Shown: piece by piece, positions 14,386 to 27,728 of the stretch
Layout of the letters: each line of letters begins with the position of its first letter
How positions within the stretch are numbered: position 1 is the first letter of the stretch
From: Condylostoma magnum
Taxonomy: Eukaryota > Ciliophora > Heterotrichea > Heterotrichida > Condylostomatidae
Assembly: GCA_920105805.1 (NCBI GenBank)
Contig: CAKKTI010000090.1
Location: 1-62,390 of the forward strand
Length of the DNA: 62,390 bases
Direction: 5' to 3'
Translations under genes and position numbers: made by a program
The notes under the pieces: model-generated
Databases searched by the model: none
What the model was told of the DNA's origin: nothing
What the model saw: only the letters and a program-made list of their open reading frames with translations

Positions 14386-15333
14386 CTAATTAAAATCTAA
14401 AAATAAGTCATCATTGGTCCCATACACAGTTTAATTGTCCGATTCAGTGAAACTATCGAACAAAGAAACGTTGTTTCCTGTTTAACACGGCTTCCAAGGA
14501 GCTTTTACTTTTCTTCTAAGTATTTCCTGAAAATCCACACCTTAAAACCACGGATGATTTCTTATAGGGCTAAAAGCTCCTAGTCTTTGTGATGGATTAG
14601 GATTCAATAGCTTTCCTATTAAATCCTGTAATTCCAGTGAGAAGTTGCTAGGCATTGAGTACTTTCCCTATACAATCAAACTGAAGATTCTGGCAGGTGA
14701 GTTATCTACAAAAGGTGGATACCCTGTTACCATTTCATATATCAATATACCAAGTGACCAGTAGTCCACCGTGGTATTATGTCCCTATTTTTTAATTATT
14801 TCAGGAGCAGTGTATTCCGGAGTTCCACATATTGTAAAAGACTTGTCTTCAATATGCTTTGCAAAGCCGAAATCAGCTAGTTTTAGGTACCCTTGAGAGT
14901 CAATAAGCAAATTCTCAGGTTTCAGGTCTCTATATGCTATTCCTAGTCCATGAAGATGTTCTAGGATAAGCAGGACTTATGATGCGTAGAATCGGGCGTT
15001 GCTTTCACCTAAGCTTCGAATACTGCGGATCCTTGCAAATAAATCACAGCCTTGGACAAATTCTAAGACAAAGTAAACGTTGCTTTGGTCTTAATATGTC
15101 CCGTATAAAGAGATTACGAAAGGATGTCTTATTTGCCTTAAAGACTCCAGTTCATTACGGATCTGGTTGTCAATGCATCTTTGTTTTATAGTTTATTTAC
15201 TTATTTGCTTTAGGGCTACTGGAGGCAGAGATGGTTGTTTAGGACTGTTTGCAAGCTTTATTATGCTGTATTATCCTTTTCCTGTGTTATAGTTACCTAT
15301 TGTTCTTTATATAACAAGGTCATTGATTTACAT
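14386..15333 (-). CDS. PKA/PKG-like AGC protein kinase
   Basis: 315 residues. Glycine-rich loop TGKGQYSIIKLA, VALK lysine, catalytic loop YRDLKPEN (Tyr for His, as in PKA), [18 protein letters not shown] and the AGC tail with PWKP and a closing FLDFN hydrophobic motif. It phosphorylates Ser/Thr in cyclic-nucleotide signalling; no regulatory domain is fused. ATG at 15333 (MQINDLVIQRTIG) puts the kinase domain at the very N-terminus. The end at TAG 14386 is right after the hydrophobic motif, as expected for an AGC kinase. A conserved PKA-type insertion GVDFQEI and ...RNHPWF is visible. Confidence 0.92.
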
Positions 15334-15740
15334 GTTTTTTATTATTATATGGCCTTTTAATGGCGATTTTTATATGTTTTAAAAGAGGTGAAAATTGAAT
15401 TTGTGGATGAAATTTAATTAATTTAGCTATGTTTGGAATTTATATACACTGCTTTGTTGTGTTTTAAGGGAATAAAATTAAGTTTCATTGTTTTTAATAC
15501 TAGATATGCTCTCTTTTTCTAGTATAGTCAGAAATGGAAAATATTGATTACTGAAGATTATGAGGAACCTTAGTCGTAAATGAATATAGGCTTAAATTGC
15601 TAATTGATTAAAGCTGTTAAAACTTACAAAATTTCAGAAATTATGTTATTAACTTATAAGAATTGCCATTTTTTTAGTGACATATATACTAAAAAGAGGG
15701 CTTAATAATAGAATTAAAGAACAATCATTTAATGTTATAA
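15334..15740. other. Intergenic stretch, no gene supported
   Basis: About 400 bp between the kinase start and the IQ-protein stop. A short minus-strand reading near 15490-15350 (MKLNFIPLKHNKAVYINSKH...) is protein-like but short and in a different frame from the kinase; it could be an upstream exon or chance. Nothing else is recognised. Confidence 0.4.
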
Positions 15741-17003
15741 TTAAAGCGTTGACCAATTAGCTCTATCTTGTATTGCCATATTGATAACACTTATAATATT
15801 TTCGTTATTTACAACAGACCTTCGAGACACTAATTATGGAGTAAAGTTCTATTATACAGCATTGCCATCTGGAGCATTTGTAATAGTAGTTCTCCGTAAC
15901 TTTTTAGGTATTTCTTATCCAAAACGATTCTATAATTATTTCATATTCTACTAATAATCCTCTGAGGTAATCGTACTATTCTTTATTTATTGCCTGATTG
16001 CTTATTTGATGTAATATAATTTAACATGATCTGGTATTTTAAAAGTATAATTTCCCCTTTTAGCTTTACTCGTCAAAGACTTTTTCTTTCTAATAACTTT
16101 TCTTGTATGTCTCTACTATTACTATAACTACTTAACTGCTTTATCTCATAATAGTACTTATTTAAGTTCAATCCACTTTTTTACGGCTAAAGTTTTCCTA
16201 AATCACCTTTGAATTATAATTATTTAATGTCTTAGTCTATAATAAGCTCTATGAAGTATCTAAGAGGCAATCTTGGACTAAAACTTATCATTTAGTTGGA
16301 GAATTTATCTAGCTTTTATTCTCCTGACTCATCTCTTAACCCTAGGAATTAATCTAATAGCTAGGTATCTTTTAGCCCTACTCTGTCTTATCTTACTCAG
16401 TAATATTTTGAACTTTCCAATAAATTTACACATAAAAGAAAACTAATTTAGCATTCTACTGGAATTAGCTCTGATGGTTCTTTTATCAGTAAGATGTTTA
16501 TAAAGAAAGGTCATGCACTGGAAATGAACAATCACCCTCCCTCAATTTTTTGTTACTGTATTAACTTCTGATATGTTAGTTCTTAATGCAAACCTTCACA
16601 TTTTTCTTAGATAATTGTCCTTTTTCACCTGTATCTTATAATCATGGATATTTTACTTTACCATTGGAGCTATATCCTTGGTGATTTTAGTATAAAGGCT
16701 TTTAGAATAGCTCCTTACCCTTCTTCTTATTGGTTTCTACTTTACTTAATTATTCAAAAGATTTCTACTTGTAGTTTCAAATGTATAACCTGTATTACTT
16801 TACTCCTCCCTTACAATGTACTTTTAAGGGCCTAGTCTATTACTTCTATCAATTTTCCCAAATGGTAATCTACTGGATATTGTTAAATACTATGAAACTT
16901 ATGGCTTTTGACGATGCTTCATAAATATCTTTTAGTATTTCTGATTTGTTAAGTTAGGAGTTTGTGATCTATGTACTAATTTTTAGAGTATTTCTGGATC
17001 CAT
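15741..17003 (-). CDS. Basic protein with IQ-like helices, 420 residues
   Basis: Minus strand from ATG at 17003 (MDPEILQKLVHRSQTPNLTN) to TAA at 15741, in frame throughout. The middle (about residues 180-290) has repeated IQ-like helices rich in Arg/Lys with I/L-Q pairs (RAKRYLAIRLIPRVKRW, ASQILHRAYYRLRHQ, IIIIQRWFRKTLAVKKWIEL), a pattern that binds calmodulin-like proteins. The C-terminus is polar (TITNAPDGNAVQQNF, SRRSVVNNENI). It starts 5 bp after the stop of the upstream coiled-coil gene on the same strand. The plus strand gives a hydrophobic antisense shadow. A cytoskeletal or ciliary role is only an inference. Confidence 0.7.
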
Positions 17004-17008
17004 TTTTA

Positions 17009-20000
17009 TTAGATATTTTTTTACTTAGATTCATTAGAAAATCTTGCTATAAATTCCAGGGATCTGTTTTTAGATCTTCTGGCTGAGTTAGGTTAAGTAC
17101 TTCTTTTATTTTTGTAACCTGTAAAAGTAGAATAGATCCTTTGAGTTGCTTTAGATTAGAAATTTAAGCATTAGTTTAAATTTAATGGTAGATATATTTA
17201 TTTTTTGTTTTAATTATCATGGATTTATTTCATTAAATTGTCAATTTACCTTTTCATGTTATTTTGCTGTTTTATCTATCATCCGATTTACTCATTCGGG
17301 CTTATTATGTACTTGTATAACTCCTGAAATAATATAACTATACTCTATGTTAGTTTGTATATTTTATTAACCTTTATCATTACTCTTTATAAATCTTCCT
17401 AGTACCCCATTCTATCTTAAATAGATAAAATATCAGATTTGTCAGCTTTCTAGTGTAATATTTCCTAAAGCTCATTCACTACAAACTCAGGTACACTATC
17501 TGATTTACTGTGTCTTGGTTAAAACTACTGTTATGTATTACTTGATAATTACTTAATAGCTTGTTTCTAGGAGTTTTCCAATTCTTATACCTTTGTCTGC
17601 AGATTTTAGCATAATTTGTTTATTTTTGGCCATTCTGAATAGTAAAGCTCAAAAGTAACAAACTTTTACTAATTTTCCTCTAATCGGGCAATATCATATT
17701 TTGAAGCTTTATCTAATAAAATTTCATCGTATCTTTCCAGTATGTCTTTGAATTTGATTATATCTGTTCTATTGTAGTTAATTATTTCTCCAAATCCACT
17801 TATAGCATTTTGTACTGAATTCTTATGTTTTTTTAGCTCATTTTCAGTAACAATTAGCCCTATTTTCTTATGTATTTTGTTGGTTTCAATTATTCAAGGT
17901 TTGTTTTGCAGAATACTATTTGCTTCTTTCACTGTTTATCTTATTTATACTATGTCTTACTAGCTTTAATCGAGAAATTTCTATGATTTGTTTAATTATT
18001 CCTTTACACTAGCTTTTAACTGTGATTTAAATTGATTTAGTTACGCTTTATTAACAAATTAAAGCTATTTGAAGAGACCCTTTAGTTATTCTTCATTTAA
18101 GTACTAACTTTGTATATAATCTATCTTTTGCTCTACTGCACTTTAGTCCTTTTACCTTAATGCAGTAAATTTCTCCTCAAATATATTAAAATCTTTCATA
18201 GATACAGTTCCTCCGACTCTCTTAAAAAGTATTTCAATATCTTTTGTCTCTGCTTTATTTGACATTTCACGTTTTATACTATTTAATTCATTCATAAATA
18301 CATCTTTATAATCTAAACTTTTCTCTACTCCTTATTAAATTTATTTCATATTACTCTAAAAGTCTAAATTCATTTAGGTTTAATCAACTGCTCCATTTTT
18401 AAGATCTGAGATATTTTCTTGATGAGCTTTTAAACCTTACCTTAATTCAATAATATCAGAGTTTCTTGAGTCTATTAGTTTGTATACTTCTAGCATAAAG
18501 TTGTTTTTAAATTCTTACTGTATGTTATCTAACACAGGTGTTTGCATTGCCTTTGGTTTTTAGCTTTTCATGTTTAAAAGTTCCTTTAGTACAGGGGATC
18601 AAACCTGCATCTAATCACTCATAGTCATAATTTTACTGTGTAGTTGCTCTAGTTGTTAATTTATAACAATAAATTCGTTTGTTATGTTATCCTCATCGCT
18701 TTAAATTGACATTTTATTATTCAAAATTAGTTCTATAGCCTGTTCTAGTTGATACTCTTTGTTACATTCTTAAACGATCAATTTTTTAATTAATGCTTCT
18801 TATTGACGTCTTCATACGATTGTATTCACTTATATTTGGTGAAGAGCCTTATGAGTAGATCTTTATTTCTTTATCACTGGAATTAGAGTTGATTAGTATT
18901 GTTTTTCTTCTAGGAGAAGCATGGTTTGAGTGTACTATTCTAGAAGGCTATTTTATGATAAAAAATCTATTAGTAAGAGTTTTGGCAGGCTGGAAATGTT
19001 TAAATCTCCAGGAACTATTTTTTACATTTGATATTGATTTTCTAGTATGAATAATGTTTTATGAGTGATTTATTACAGGAATTTTTTGCATTGATTATTA
19101 ATCAGCACAAACTTATTTTTGAATTTGCTGTTTATCTATTGCCATTTGCTATAAAAAACTAATCATATTATTTAAAATTTTGGTTATCCTTGCTTTTATT
19201 ACTTCAAAAATTTATATTATAAGAAAGTCGATATTAGTAAAGCAGTCCTTTTTAAACCTTTTAATGAATTGTTTCATCATTTATTAATTACAAAACTGTT
19301 TAACAAGTTTTTCTTTTCTTATTTATCCATAGAATATTTTCCAGTTTCTCTTATCTGAATATTTCTAAAATAGCTTTTGAAGTAATTGGAAGTTCATATT
19401 ATCAACTTTTGGTTTAGTGAATGTACTGAGAAACTATGTATCAAATATTTAAAAGGTTTAAGGTTTCTATAAGAATTTCCTTTAAGGTGCTTATTAATCT
19501 CTACTTTTAGAAAACGGTTTGACAGATTTTATCCTTTATTTCAATTTTTCACTTATTTGGCCATTTGTAATCAAATATTACCCTAACTAATATAATCTAT
19601 TTTATATATTGATTGTTATGACATATAACTGAGTAAGTAATTCTTCTTAGTCAATCATGTTTAACCTTACTGTAAGTGAATTCTAAATCAATTCAGGATC
19701 ATAATTGCACTTCATGCCTTCATGTCAAGTACCTAACTGTTTAATTTCATTTATTTATTTATTCAATTGCTTAAACTATTTCAGTTTCTGGTCAAGGTCA
19801 GAATTTAGAGAATTAACTTGATTATTCAAGGATTGATTATTGAATTGATATTATATAAAAGTATTGATTATATCAGATTACTAACTTGAGTCAAGCTTAT
19901 TAGTATTCAAATCTTATATCCTAAACACACTTTTCAGCATTTCAACATCTTTTGTTAAGATTTTAAGCTTTTAACTATTTGTTTATTTTAAACGTTTTTC

Positions 20001-20741
20001 ATTATTAAACTTAGTTCTTATATTCTTTAGATACTAGTTAAAATTGTATTATTGTTGCTTGTCTTCATCAATCTATTATTAGAGTATTGCTACTTTATTT
20101 ATTCCTTACTCAATTGAAAATAGTATCAAGTCATGATAGTCCCTCTTCTTTTAAAGCTTGTTTGAATAGGAGTATTTAAGCATAGAAGCTTAATTTTTCA
20201 TTGTTTATAAACTATCAAGAGCCCTTAGTTCATTATTCTTATTGTAGGTATTGACAATAATAAGCTTACTGTAATTTTGAATCAAGTAGTTATAGTGCTC
20301 TTAGATTATTTAGTTTCTTTGGGATCAAATATCTTTGGTCTTTTAACAATCATTTTTCATTTTAAGGAGCTTATTTTGTGTTATTAAGGCTTATTTTTAC
20401 TATTATTCTATTTTATCAATCTTAAAGCAAATGCTTGTTCTTTGTTCTATACTTTTTGTATGTTTGTGTGGCTAGCTTTATTTCTTTAAGATTTTACGAA
20501 TTTATTACAATTTAATCCTTTTTTGGCTATTTATCAATTTTAATCTCTTTAATATCTGCTTGAATTCCTAACAGTTCTATTTGTATTGCACGTTTTTACT
20601 TTAATTTTAAAACTCAGTGTCTAGATCAAGTTTTAAAGACTCCAAAGATTACTTAAATGAATCAGTGTCTTACAGAATGCAAATTTATCCATTTTAAGAT
20701 AACTCAAATTCCTCATACATTTAAATTTATTTAAAAGACAT
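17009..20741 (-). CDS. Long coiled-coil protein, about 1238 residues, one 16-nt intron
   Basis: ATG at 20741 (MSFKQIQMYEEFELSQNGQ) to TAA TAA at 17009. The text is dominated by Lys/Glu/Gln/Ile/Leu heptads (DTDSFKQSLESLKLDLDTEF, FQELYKYIISPNEQ, KYDIARLEENQQKF) with a Ser/Arg-rich linker (SPRRKTILINSNSSDKE) in the middle. The frame shifts by one base near 18750; removing GTATCAACTAGAACAG (18740-18755) restores it, and total length minus 16 is a multiple of three. Around 20430-20600 another frame also looks coiled-coil-like, so one or two further introns are possible there. No named family; a ciliary or centriolar role is plausible but unproven. Confidence 0.72.
18740..18755 (-). other. Candidate 16-nt spliceosomal intron
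   Basis: Minus-strand GTATCAACTAGAACAG begins GT and ends AG. It separates ...RMQQR from AIELILNNKM in phase 0 and exactly repairs the one-base frame change of the coiled-coil gene. Confidence 0.7.
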
Positions 20742-20877
20742 ATGTTATTATTCAATTATTTCTGATTTTGTATGATTACTAATATGAGTAATCTTCTTAC
20801 ATAGTTATTCTACAGTCATGTCAATATACAGTAAAATAACCTGCTATATTGATTAAAGAGATAGCTGAAATAATAAT

Positions 20878-22161
20878 ATGAATAACTTTGAGTGTCCAAT
20901 CTGTTTACAAGAATATGATGATTGTATAAATAAACCACTGGTATTCCTTTGTGGTCATTCTTTCTGTAAGTAGTGCATTGATAAGTGAATAATGCAAAAT
21001 GAAGAATAAGAACAATCCTTTAGATGCTTAATATGCGGAAATGCCTAAAACTTAATTGAATAGAAGCCTATTGTTACTTTTGCACTTATTCCTGGATACC
21101 ATATATTAGAAGATGAAAAGAAGGAAGAGAAAATTAAAAACGAGATAAACATTGAAGCTCTTGAGAAATAATTCCAAGCTATCAAATGAGAAAATGAAAG
21201 AACAAAAGAAGACATTATGAAATAAGTTAACTCAACAATTCATAACTTGATTGGATGAAGAGATGCATAAATTTCAGAGATTAATCAAGCAAATGAACAA
21301 AACTAAAATATATTTGACTTATATTACAATTGATAATAAAATCATATGCAGAATGCTATAGCTATTAGGCCTAAACAATAGCAATTTGTTAAATTTGATA
21401 TAAAAATGAATAATGTATAGTTTAATTGATAAAACCTTAGTCCTATTAAAACAATTATACAACCAGATATTAATTTTATCAAATAACAGCCTAATAATTG
21501 TTAAGTAATTTAAGCAAACTAATAACTATAAGGGAACTGAGAAATTATACCTATAGTTCAATATGAAGATTTGATTAAATAGGTAAGTATTGCAATGCGA
21601 TTAAAAACTGGAGTTTAGTGAATTCATATAGGCAATAAGAGTAATAAATGCTCTGCTATTTAAGTAAAGTTTTAAGAATAGTTAGAGTAAGGATTTTAAA
21701 GATAGGAAGAGTGAATTAGAATTAGAGGAAATGTATTTAAAAATTATATTTTCAATGTCAAACTTTTTATGAAATATAAATACAATCCAGAAACTGATAA
21801 AGCTGATTTGGATAGTAAATCCCCAATATTTAGAAGAGTTATTAATTGTTAGCTAGTAAAAACTTATAATTTTAGTATAATTTTTATAAGATATTCAATA
21901 AGTCTCATACACTTTTATTAGAATTAAAGAATAATATATTGGCTTATATATGAATGCAAATATAACCATCTTAAAAGATGCTTTATTAAATACAAATTTA
22001 TAAAAAGATTTGAATAGCTGCTGAATTACTATCAAGCTTATGATTACCTTTAAGGTATCTATTTAGATTAGTTTTGTATATTTTTATAACTTATTTAGCT
22101 TTAATAATACCTTAAACTACTAAAATTAGTTAATAATTTATATCTAAATGATAATAGCTGA
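20878..22161 (+). CDS. RING-finger protein, putative E3 ubiquitin ligase
   Basis: 427 residues. An N-terminal C3HC4 RING finger (residues 5-54): CPICLQEY, LCGHSFCKQC, CLIC. The Trp two residues after the CID segment (CIDKW), typical of RINGs that bind E2 enzymes, is encoded by TGA. A helical segment follows (EALEKQFQAIKWENERTKEDI), then an unrecognised region. The stop at TGA 22159 is chosen because the convergent STAND gene stops at 22180; TAG at 21850 is the main alternative. It is divergent from the coiled-coil gene (136 bp). Substrate unknown. Confidence 0.85.
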
Positions 22162-22179
22162 AATAATATAACTAAACTA

Positions 22180-25100
22180 TCAACTTAACTTTTTTAAATT
22201 TCCCCATGAAATTTTCAAATGATTGTCTTCTAATTTCTTTTAAAACTAATCCATAATTTTCCCTTATTTATCATAAATTAGCTTTACTTTATGATAAGTT
22301 TTCCTGATTTTATAATGACTTTCTTTTAATTAATCATTATATGCTCGATAGCATTTGATATAATTTTATTCTGATCTTTCATATTCCCCAGTTGTAAAAA
22401 ATAAATCACCTATTTTACTATAAATAGCAGCAGTCTTTAGATTCATTATACCATATTTATCTTCAGCTAGAAACAATGCTTTTTGAAGATATTCTAAGCA
22501 TTTATCAAATTATTCTGTCTTATAATAAAATACTCCAAAATTCTTATATTGCTGAATACAGCTTTAACTTTCTTATAGTAGGCCTAGTATATTCTAGGAT
22601 TTCGTATATAGATTTTATGATTTACTAATTTCCTGCATGTCTAAGTAAAGAGAAGCCAAACTATTATATGCTTTTGCTATTTGTATGCTTTCCCTGATGT
22701 ATGTTTACTTATAAATTTGTAGTTTTCTCTATTGAAATTCTTCTGACTCTTAATAATTTTATAAGCCTTGCTAAACTAAGCCGATATATCCATAAGATTT
22801 TGCAACTTCTGTACTTTATATTCCATGTATTTCAATTTTACTATCTAATACACTTTAAAAGTACTGTTCTGCCTTTTAGTAATTATTCAGCTTTAAGTTT
22901 ACTTTTCCTAGACTATCATAAGTATCTATTATTCTTTTATTATCCATTCCTAGCTTTTATTCGAATATACTTAAACTTGTTTAATGATACTTCAATGATT
23001 TATTAGTTTCTTTGAATTCATAATACAGCTTTCCAAGACTACTGTATAAGTTTGCCAATTCTATGCTATCTTATTCTAAGTTTCTCTCATATATAGCTAG
23101 TGTCTTTATATAATACTACTTGCTTTGTTTATAGTCATTTAGTTTAAAATAAAGCTTTCCAATATCAAAATAGCTTGAAGCCGTTAGTATGTTATCAGTT
23201 CCTAATTAGTTTTCTTTAATCAAACAAGATTCAATTAAATATTTTTCAGCAATTTATAAATCAACAAATTAGTCTCTAAAAGCTGTTCCTATATTCTACA
23301 TAAAAACAGCCAAATTTAAAGCTGTTTCCTAGTCTTATATTCTATCGCCAAGGTTTTCAACAATTCGCTTCATATGAACTACAATTTCCCTATTCTTTTC
23401 ATATTAAGCTTGATTTTAAACATCTTTTGTGAATATTAAGTTAAAACTTGTAAGTATATGATTAATATCACTATTTTCTAGTACATCTAGTTTTTTATAG
23501 TACTCAGTGAATCAATTATTAATAGAGATGTATTCATTGCATTCAAATTAAATCAATCCGAACTTATTTAGATTGTGTAGAATTGTTAGAATCTAGTTCT
23601 AGTTTAAATTCTTACACAACAAACTAATGATCTGAATTCCTATATTTGAATAATTCAAGTTACTGCAAATAGACAATAAATAAATCTCTGCATTATCAAT
23701 TTCTTTATTCAGCAAATCTAGCACTTTATCTTTCTTTTGATTAATATCAGTGATCTATGTGTCAGCATATTCATTAAAAAAGTTTCTTAAACTGATTTTC
23801 ATTGAAACGCATAGATTGATTGCTATAAAGTTCAATTAAGAATATTCATAATACAAACTAACTGTATTTAATATCTTTTCGGAGTGAGAAAAGAGTTGAC
23901 TATTTGATTATTAGGATATTTCTTTATTCATCTTATTCAAATCTATAAAACTTCCTTTTAAAAAGCATTTTTTAGAGGATGTGCAAATTATTTACCCGGC
24001 TTTTGGTATTAAAGGCTCCAATTAATTATCCTCAAAAGTAATTCCATCATAAACTAGCAAAAACGGAATGTTGGATTTTTCTAATTATCAAATAGTTTAC
24101 TTACAAGCAATATTAATATCCTTGGTTTTAATATTGAACTATTAGACTCCTAAAGAGGCCATTGAAAAGCAAGCACTAATATAACTTGAGCAATCTATTA
24201 TCCAAATGATCTAATAATTATATGAATATCGATTTAGGAAGAGTTAAGCTAATTTTGATTTCCCTGTACCATCAATTCCTACAATGTTTAGTCTTCCGTT
24301 ACTATTTAATTGTTTGTTCAGTGCTTAAAGCATTTAAGGTCTGAAGAAAATCGCTTTTGGCCTAATGTAGTACTTATTTCTTGTATATGGATAAAATGCT
24401 TCTTTATATGACTAAATTCCTCGTAATTTTTAAAGCTAATAAATCACCATATCTGAATTATTCAAAATATAGCATATTTACTCACTTTCTGAGGCTTATA
24501 ATTACTCTAGTATTTATATTGATTTTTATTTAAGCTGTTCATTTTATGAAAAGGATGAAATGACTGATATTTCTACTATCTCTTTTGAGGTATTTTAGAT
24601 ATTATATTGATCTACTAAAGCAAGTAAGTCTAAAATGCTATCATCTTGTATTGAATTATTAAGATAATATAATAAAACTTCTGCTAAAACTAAATCTGTC
24701 AAACTTTTCTATCTTTCCTAAGAAATAAACCTTTTAAGTATTTGTTCTAAAATACTGTATTTTTATATAGGTGAATAATCTTTAAAGGCTAGGTAATCAA
24801 GAGTAATAATCAAAATAAACTAATTATTTCTTTACTCTCTTCAAATCCTTTAATTTTTCAGTAAATCTTAGATTTCTTAAGCATCCAATTAAGAGTTATC
24901 ATTAAAATATACTCTAAAAAACTCATTTCCTCAAACCCAAATTTATCTTCACCAAGTTTTCATATTCTTAGATAAATTAATCAAATTACTACAAATTTGT
25001 AAAATCATAGTACATCCAGCATTAGGAAAAGCATTTACTTAATTTGCGAAAGTCTTACATATTAATTAAACCTGATCAAATAAATCTCCCTCTTCTTCTA

Positions 25101-25446
25101 TAAAAAAGGCAGCTCTAGAAATTTTCCTCATCAATTTGGCAAATACAAACCTGACAAATAGCCTACACAATCTGTAGCAAGTATAAAACATTGTTTTGTC
25201 CTTTTGAAATCTTTTATCCAACAACATCTCTATAAACTGTTCTAGTATTAAATCAGGATTTTCTATCAAACCTGGATGAACCTTTTCAAGAAGTGTTATG
25301 TTATGAGTATCTAATTCTTTTGCTCAATCTTGTACATCTGCTTTCAGCTATCAACAAAGTGAGAGAGCAACATTCTGCTGTTCTGAAGAGAAATTGAATG
25401 AGTGTATGATGATTTAAGCTTCTGGCCGACAGCAAAAGACTCCCAT
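22180..25446 (-). CDS. STAND NTPase-TPR protein, paralogue 1, N-acylated
   Basis: 1088 residues in one frame. The N-terminus MGVFCCRPEA predicts myristoylation of Gly2 and palmitoylation of Cys5/Cys6. A conserved helical N-terminal domain follows (VHPGLIENPDLI, DKTMFYTCYRLCRLF, RKISRAAFFIEEE). Near residue 391 is a P-loop GIDGTGKSKLAQL, then a Walker B FLLVYDGI, the layout of NB-ARC/STAND ATPases, and the C-terminal third holds kinesin-light-chain-type TPRs (for example LANLYSSLGKLYYEFKE). Proteins of this plan (NLR-like) act as nucleotide-switched sensors. A paralogue lies at 47694-51065. Stop TGA TAG at 22180. Divergent from Kelch-BTB (75 bp). Ligand and output unknown. Confidence 0.88.
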
Positions 25447-25521
25447 TTAAAACAATTATAGATTATTAACTAGTAAAGTTTATATTAACTCCGTATTTAT
25501 ATATAACCTCTAACTTTTAAA

Positions 25522-27723
25522 ATGTCCTTTCACGAAACTTTACCAAGAGGATTCTGAAGACTAGTATAATGCAATGGATAAAAGCCTTGTCCACGTAGTG
25601 GACATACATCGGAGATGTACCAAAACTAATTCATATACATATTTGGAGGGTTTAACAAAGGAAGATGCTTTAATGACTTATTCCTTTTAGATTTAAACAA
25701 TTAACAATGAATACGAATACATCCAAACAGTGAAAATAACGCTGATAATATTCCTAGAGCAAGGGCTTCTCATGCAACGGCAATAGACGAGCTTTCTGGT
25801 AAGTTTTACTTATTTGGAGGTACAGGCGCTAATTTCGGACATGACAATCTATCTGATTTCTGAGAGTTTTCTATATACTCGAACACCTGGAATAAGCTAT
25901 AAATAATCGACAAACCTGCTTAAGGACGTTACGGACATTCAATGAACCTTTATCAAAGCAAACTGTACATATTTGGAGGAACTACAGGATTCTAGTTCTC
26001 AAACAGCTTAATTTGTGTTGATTTATCCTTAAAAAGGTGATCATAGATTCAGCTGATAGGGGAAAGTCCTATATAGCGATATAGACACTAAGCTATAGTA
26101 TATAAGGACAAATTAATGATTTTTGGTGGTGCGACTACTAGAAAAATGACAGTTAAATAAACTTGCTTCATATCACTTAATACCTTTGATACAGAAGTTA
26201 AAAGTTTTAATGATTAAGAGTTGGGATTATTCAGCCATACACTTAATAAACATTCTAAATACTTATACAGCTTTGGGGTAAGTTTTATACAGGGGTCAAA
26301 GGATAATCGGGAAAGGACAACTCATCTTTGGCGATACAATTTGCAGGATGAGTCTTGACTAAACATGCAGTAAGAGGGTGATTTACCTTCTCCCAGAGAT
26401 TTTCATACTTCTGAGTTGTTTTAAGGATGCATTATTATAATAGGAGGATGTGTAGAGGAGAATAAAAGGACTAACTAGGTTTATGCTTTTAGACTGGCTG
26501 ATTACGTGTAGAAGTGTGTCTCTCCTATATAAATACTTCTATAATATGAGCAGATGTTTGATCTAGATATTATCTGTAATAATGGGACTGTTTAATGTCA
26601 CTATGATGTATTGAAAATAAGGTGTCCATTACTTTGCTAATATGCTGAAAAATAACAGCGATTTACTCTTAGCTTTGATTATTCTAGACAAGTTTGTAAT
26701 CTCTTGATCAATTATTTATATTGTGATACACTTATAAGCAACTGTTCTTTAAAGTAAATGCTGAGCTTGTTGTAGATTAGCAGCTAGTATTGCATTATAT
26801 CATTATAATAACTAATTGTATCATATTTAGGGAGAAATTTGAGTTTAGATAATGTTATTACCATTTCCAATCATATATGCTAAAATCAACAAGAAATGCT
26901 GTACTGTAGATAATAGTTAAGGTAGAATATCGAATAATACAGAAACAATAATTCATAATTAGACAGGATTATACTAGAAGATATCTTCAATAAAATTGAT
27001 TTAAACAATCTTAAACTAATTCTAGACAGATGTTTTACATTTTTTCATTATAATGATCAATGGTACCAGTAATAAGTAAACAATCGGAAAATCTTACAAG
27101 AAACTAAGGATGCGTACGCCTTTTTCTAAATAAACGTTGAAATTTCTCCACTACCTAATTTCAATTCAGAGTTAATCAAAAATCTGTAATGATTACTTGA
27201 GTTTGATGATAACTAAGACTATGAAGTAGTTGTTCTAGACAGAAGTATAAAATGCCATAAGTTCATTTTAGCTTCAGGCAGCTTGTTTTTCTATAATCTC
27301 CTCATAAGCGGTATGTCTGATGCATAATCTGACAGATTCGAGTCATAAGAAGAGGATAAAGCAGTTTTAATCGACTTGATTAGGTACATGTATATCGGAA
27401 TCAATGCATTGGTTCCTTTAGAAAACTTTGACTTTTAAAACTTGATAGAATAAGCTGATTATTTCCAACTTACAAACAATTATTTAAAAGATTACCTGGG
27501 AAGTTGTGTTAAAGACTTCTTAGATGATGACAACATCTTTGATTTCCTGTAATTTTCTTTACTAAATCAAGCTGAGGTCATGAAGTTTAATGTTCTTGAG
27601 TACATAGTAAGAAATATAAAAGAACTAAAATACAGACCAGAAATAAAAGAAATTCCGATTTCAGTATAAAAAGAGCTAGTTAAATGGAACAAGGAGACAA
27701 TAGATATTAGTATTTTCAATTAG
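25522..27723 (+). CDS. Kelch-BTB-BTB protein, LZTR1-like
   Basis: 733 residues. Six Kelch blades in the first 330 residues (FIYIFGGFNKGRCFNDLFLL, KFYLFGGTGANFG, KLYIFGGTTGF, KLMIFGGATT, LYSFGV, IIIIGGCVEENKRTNQVYAF), then two BTB domains: one around 345-420 (LDIICNNGTVQCHYDVLKIR) and a second around 560-670 (YEVVVLDRSIKCHKFILASG, LIDLIRYMYIG). This Kelch-BTB-BTB order is that of LZTR1, a Cullin-3 substrate adaptor; the ciliate substrate is unknown. Stop TAG 27721; the convergent Deltex gene stops at 27729, 5 bp away. Confidence 0.88.
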
Positions 27724-27728
27724 TTTAG

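Noticed and set aside
15349-16986. Plus-strand frame resembling a polytopic membrane protein
   Set aside because: The minus strand of the same region reads as a coherent basic IQ-type protein with start and stop tightly fitted to its neighbours. The hydrophobic text is its antisense shadow: AT-rich Lys/Asn/Gln codons read backwards give Phe/Leu/Ile.
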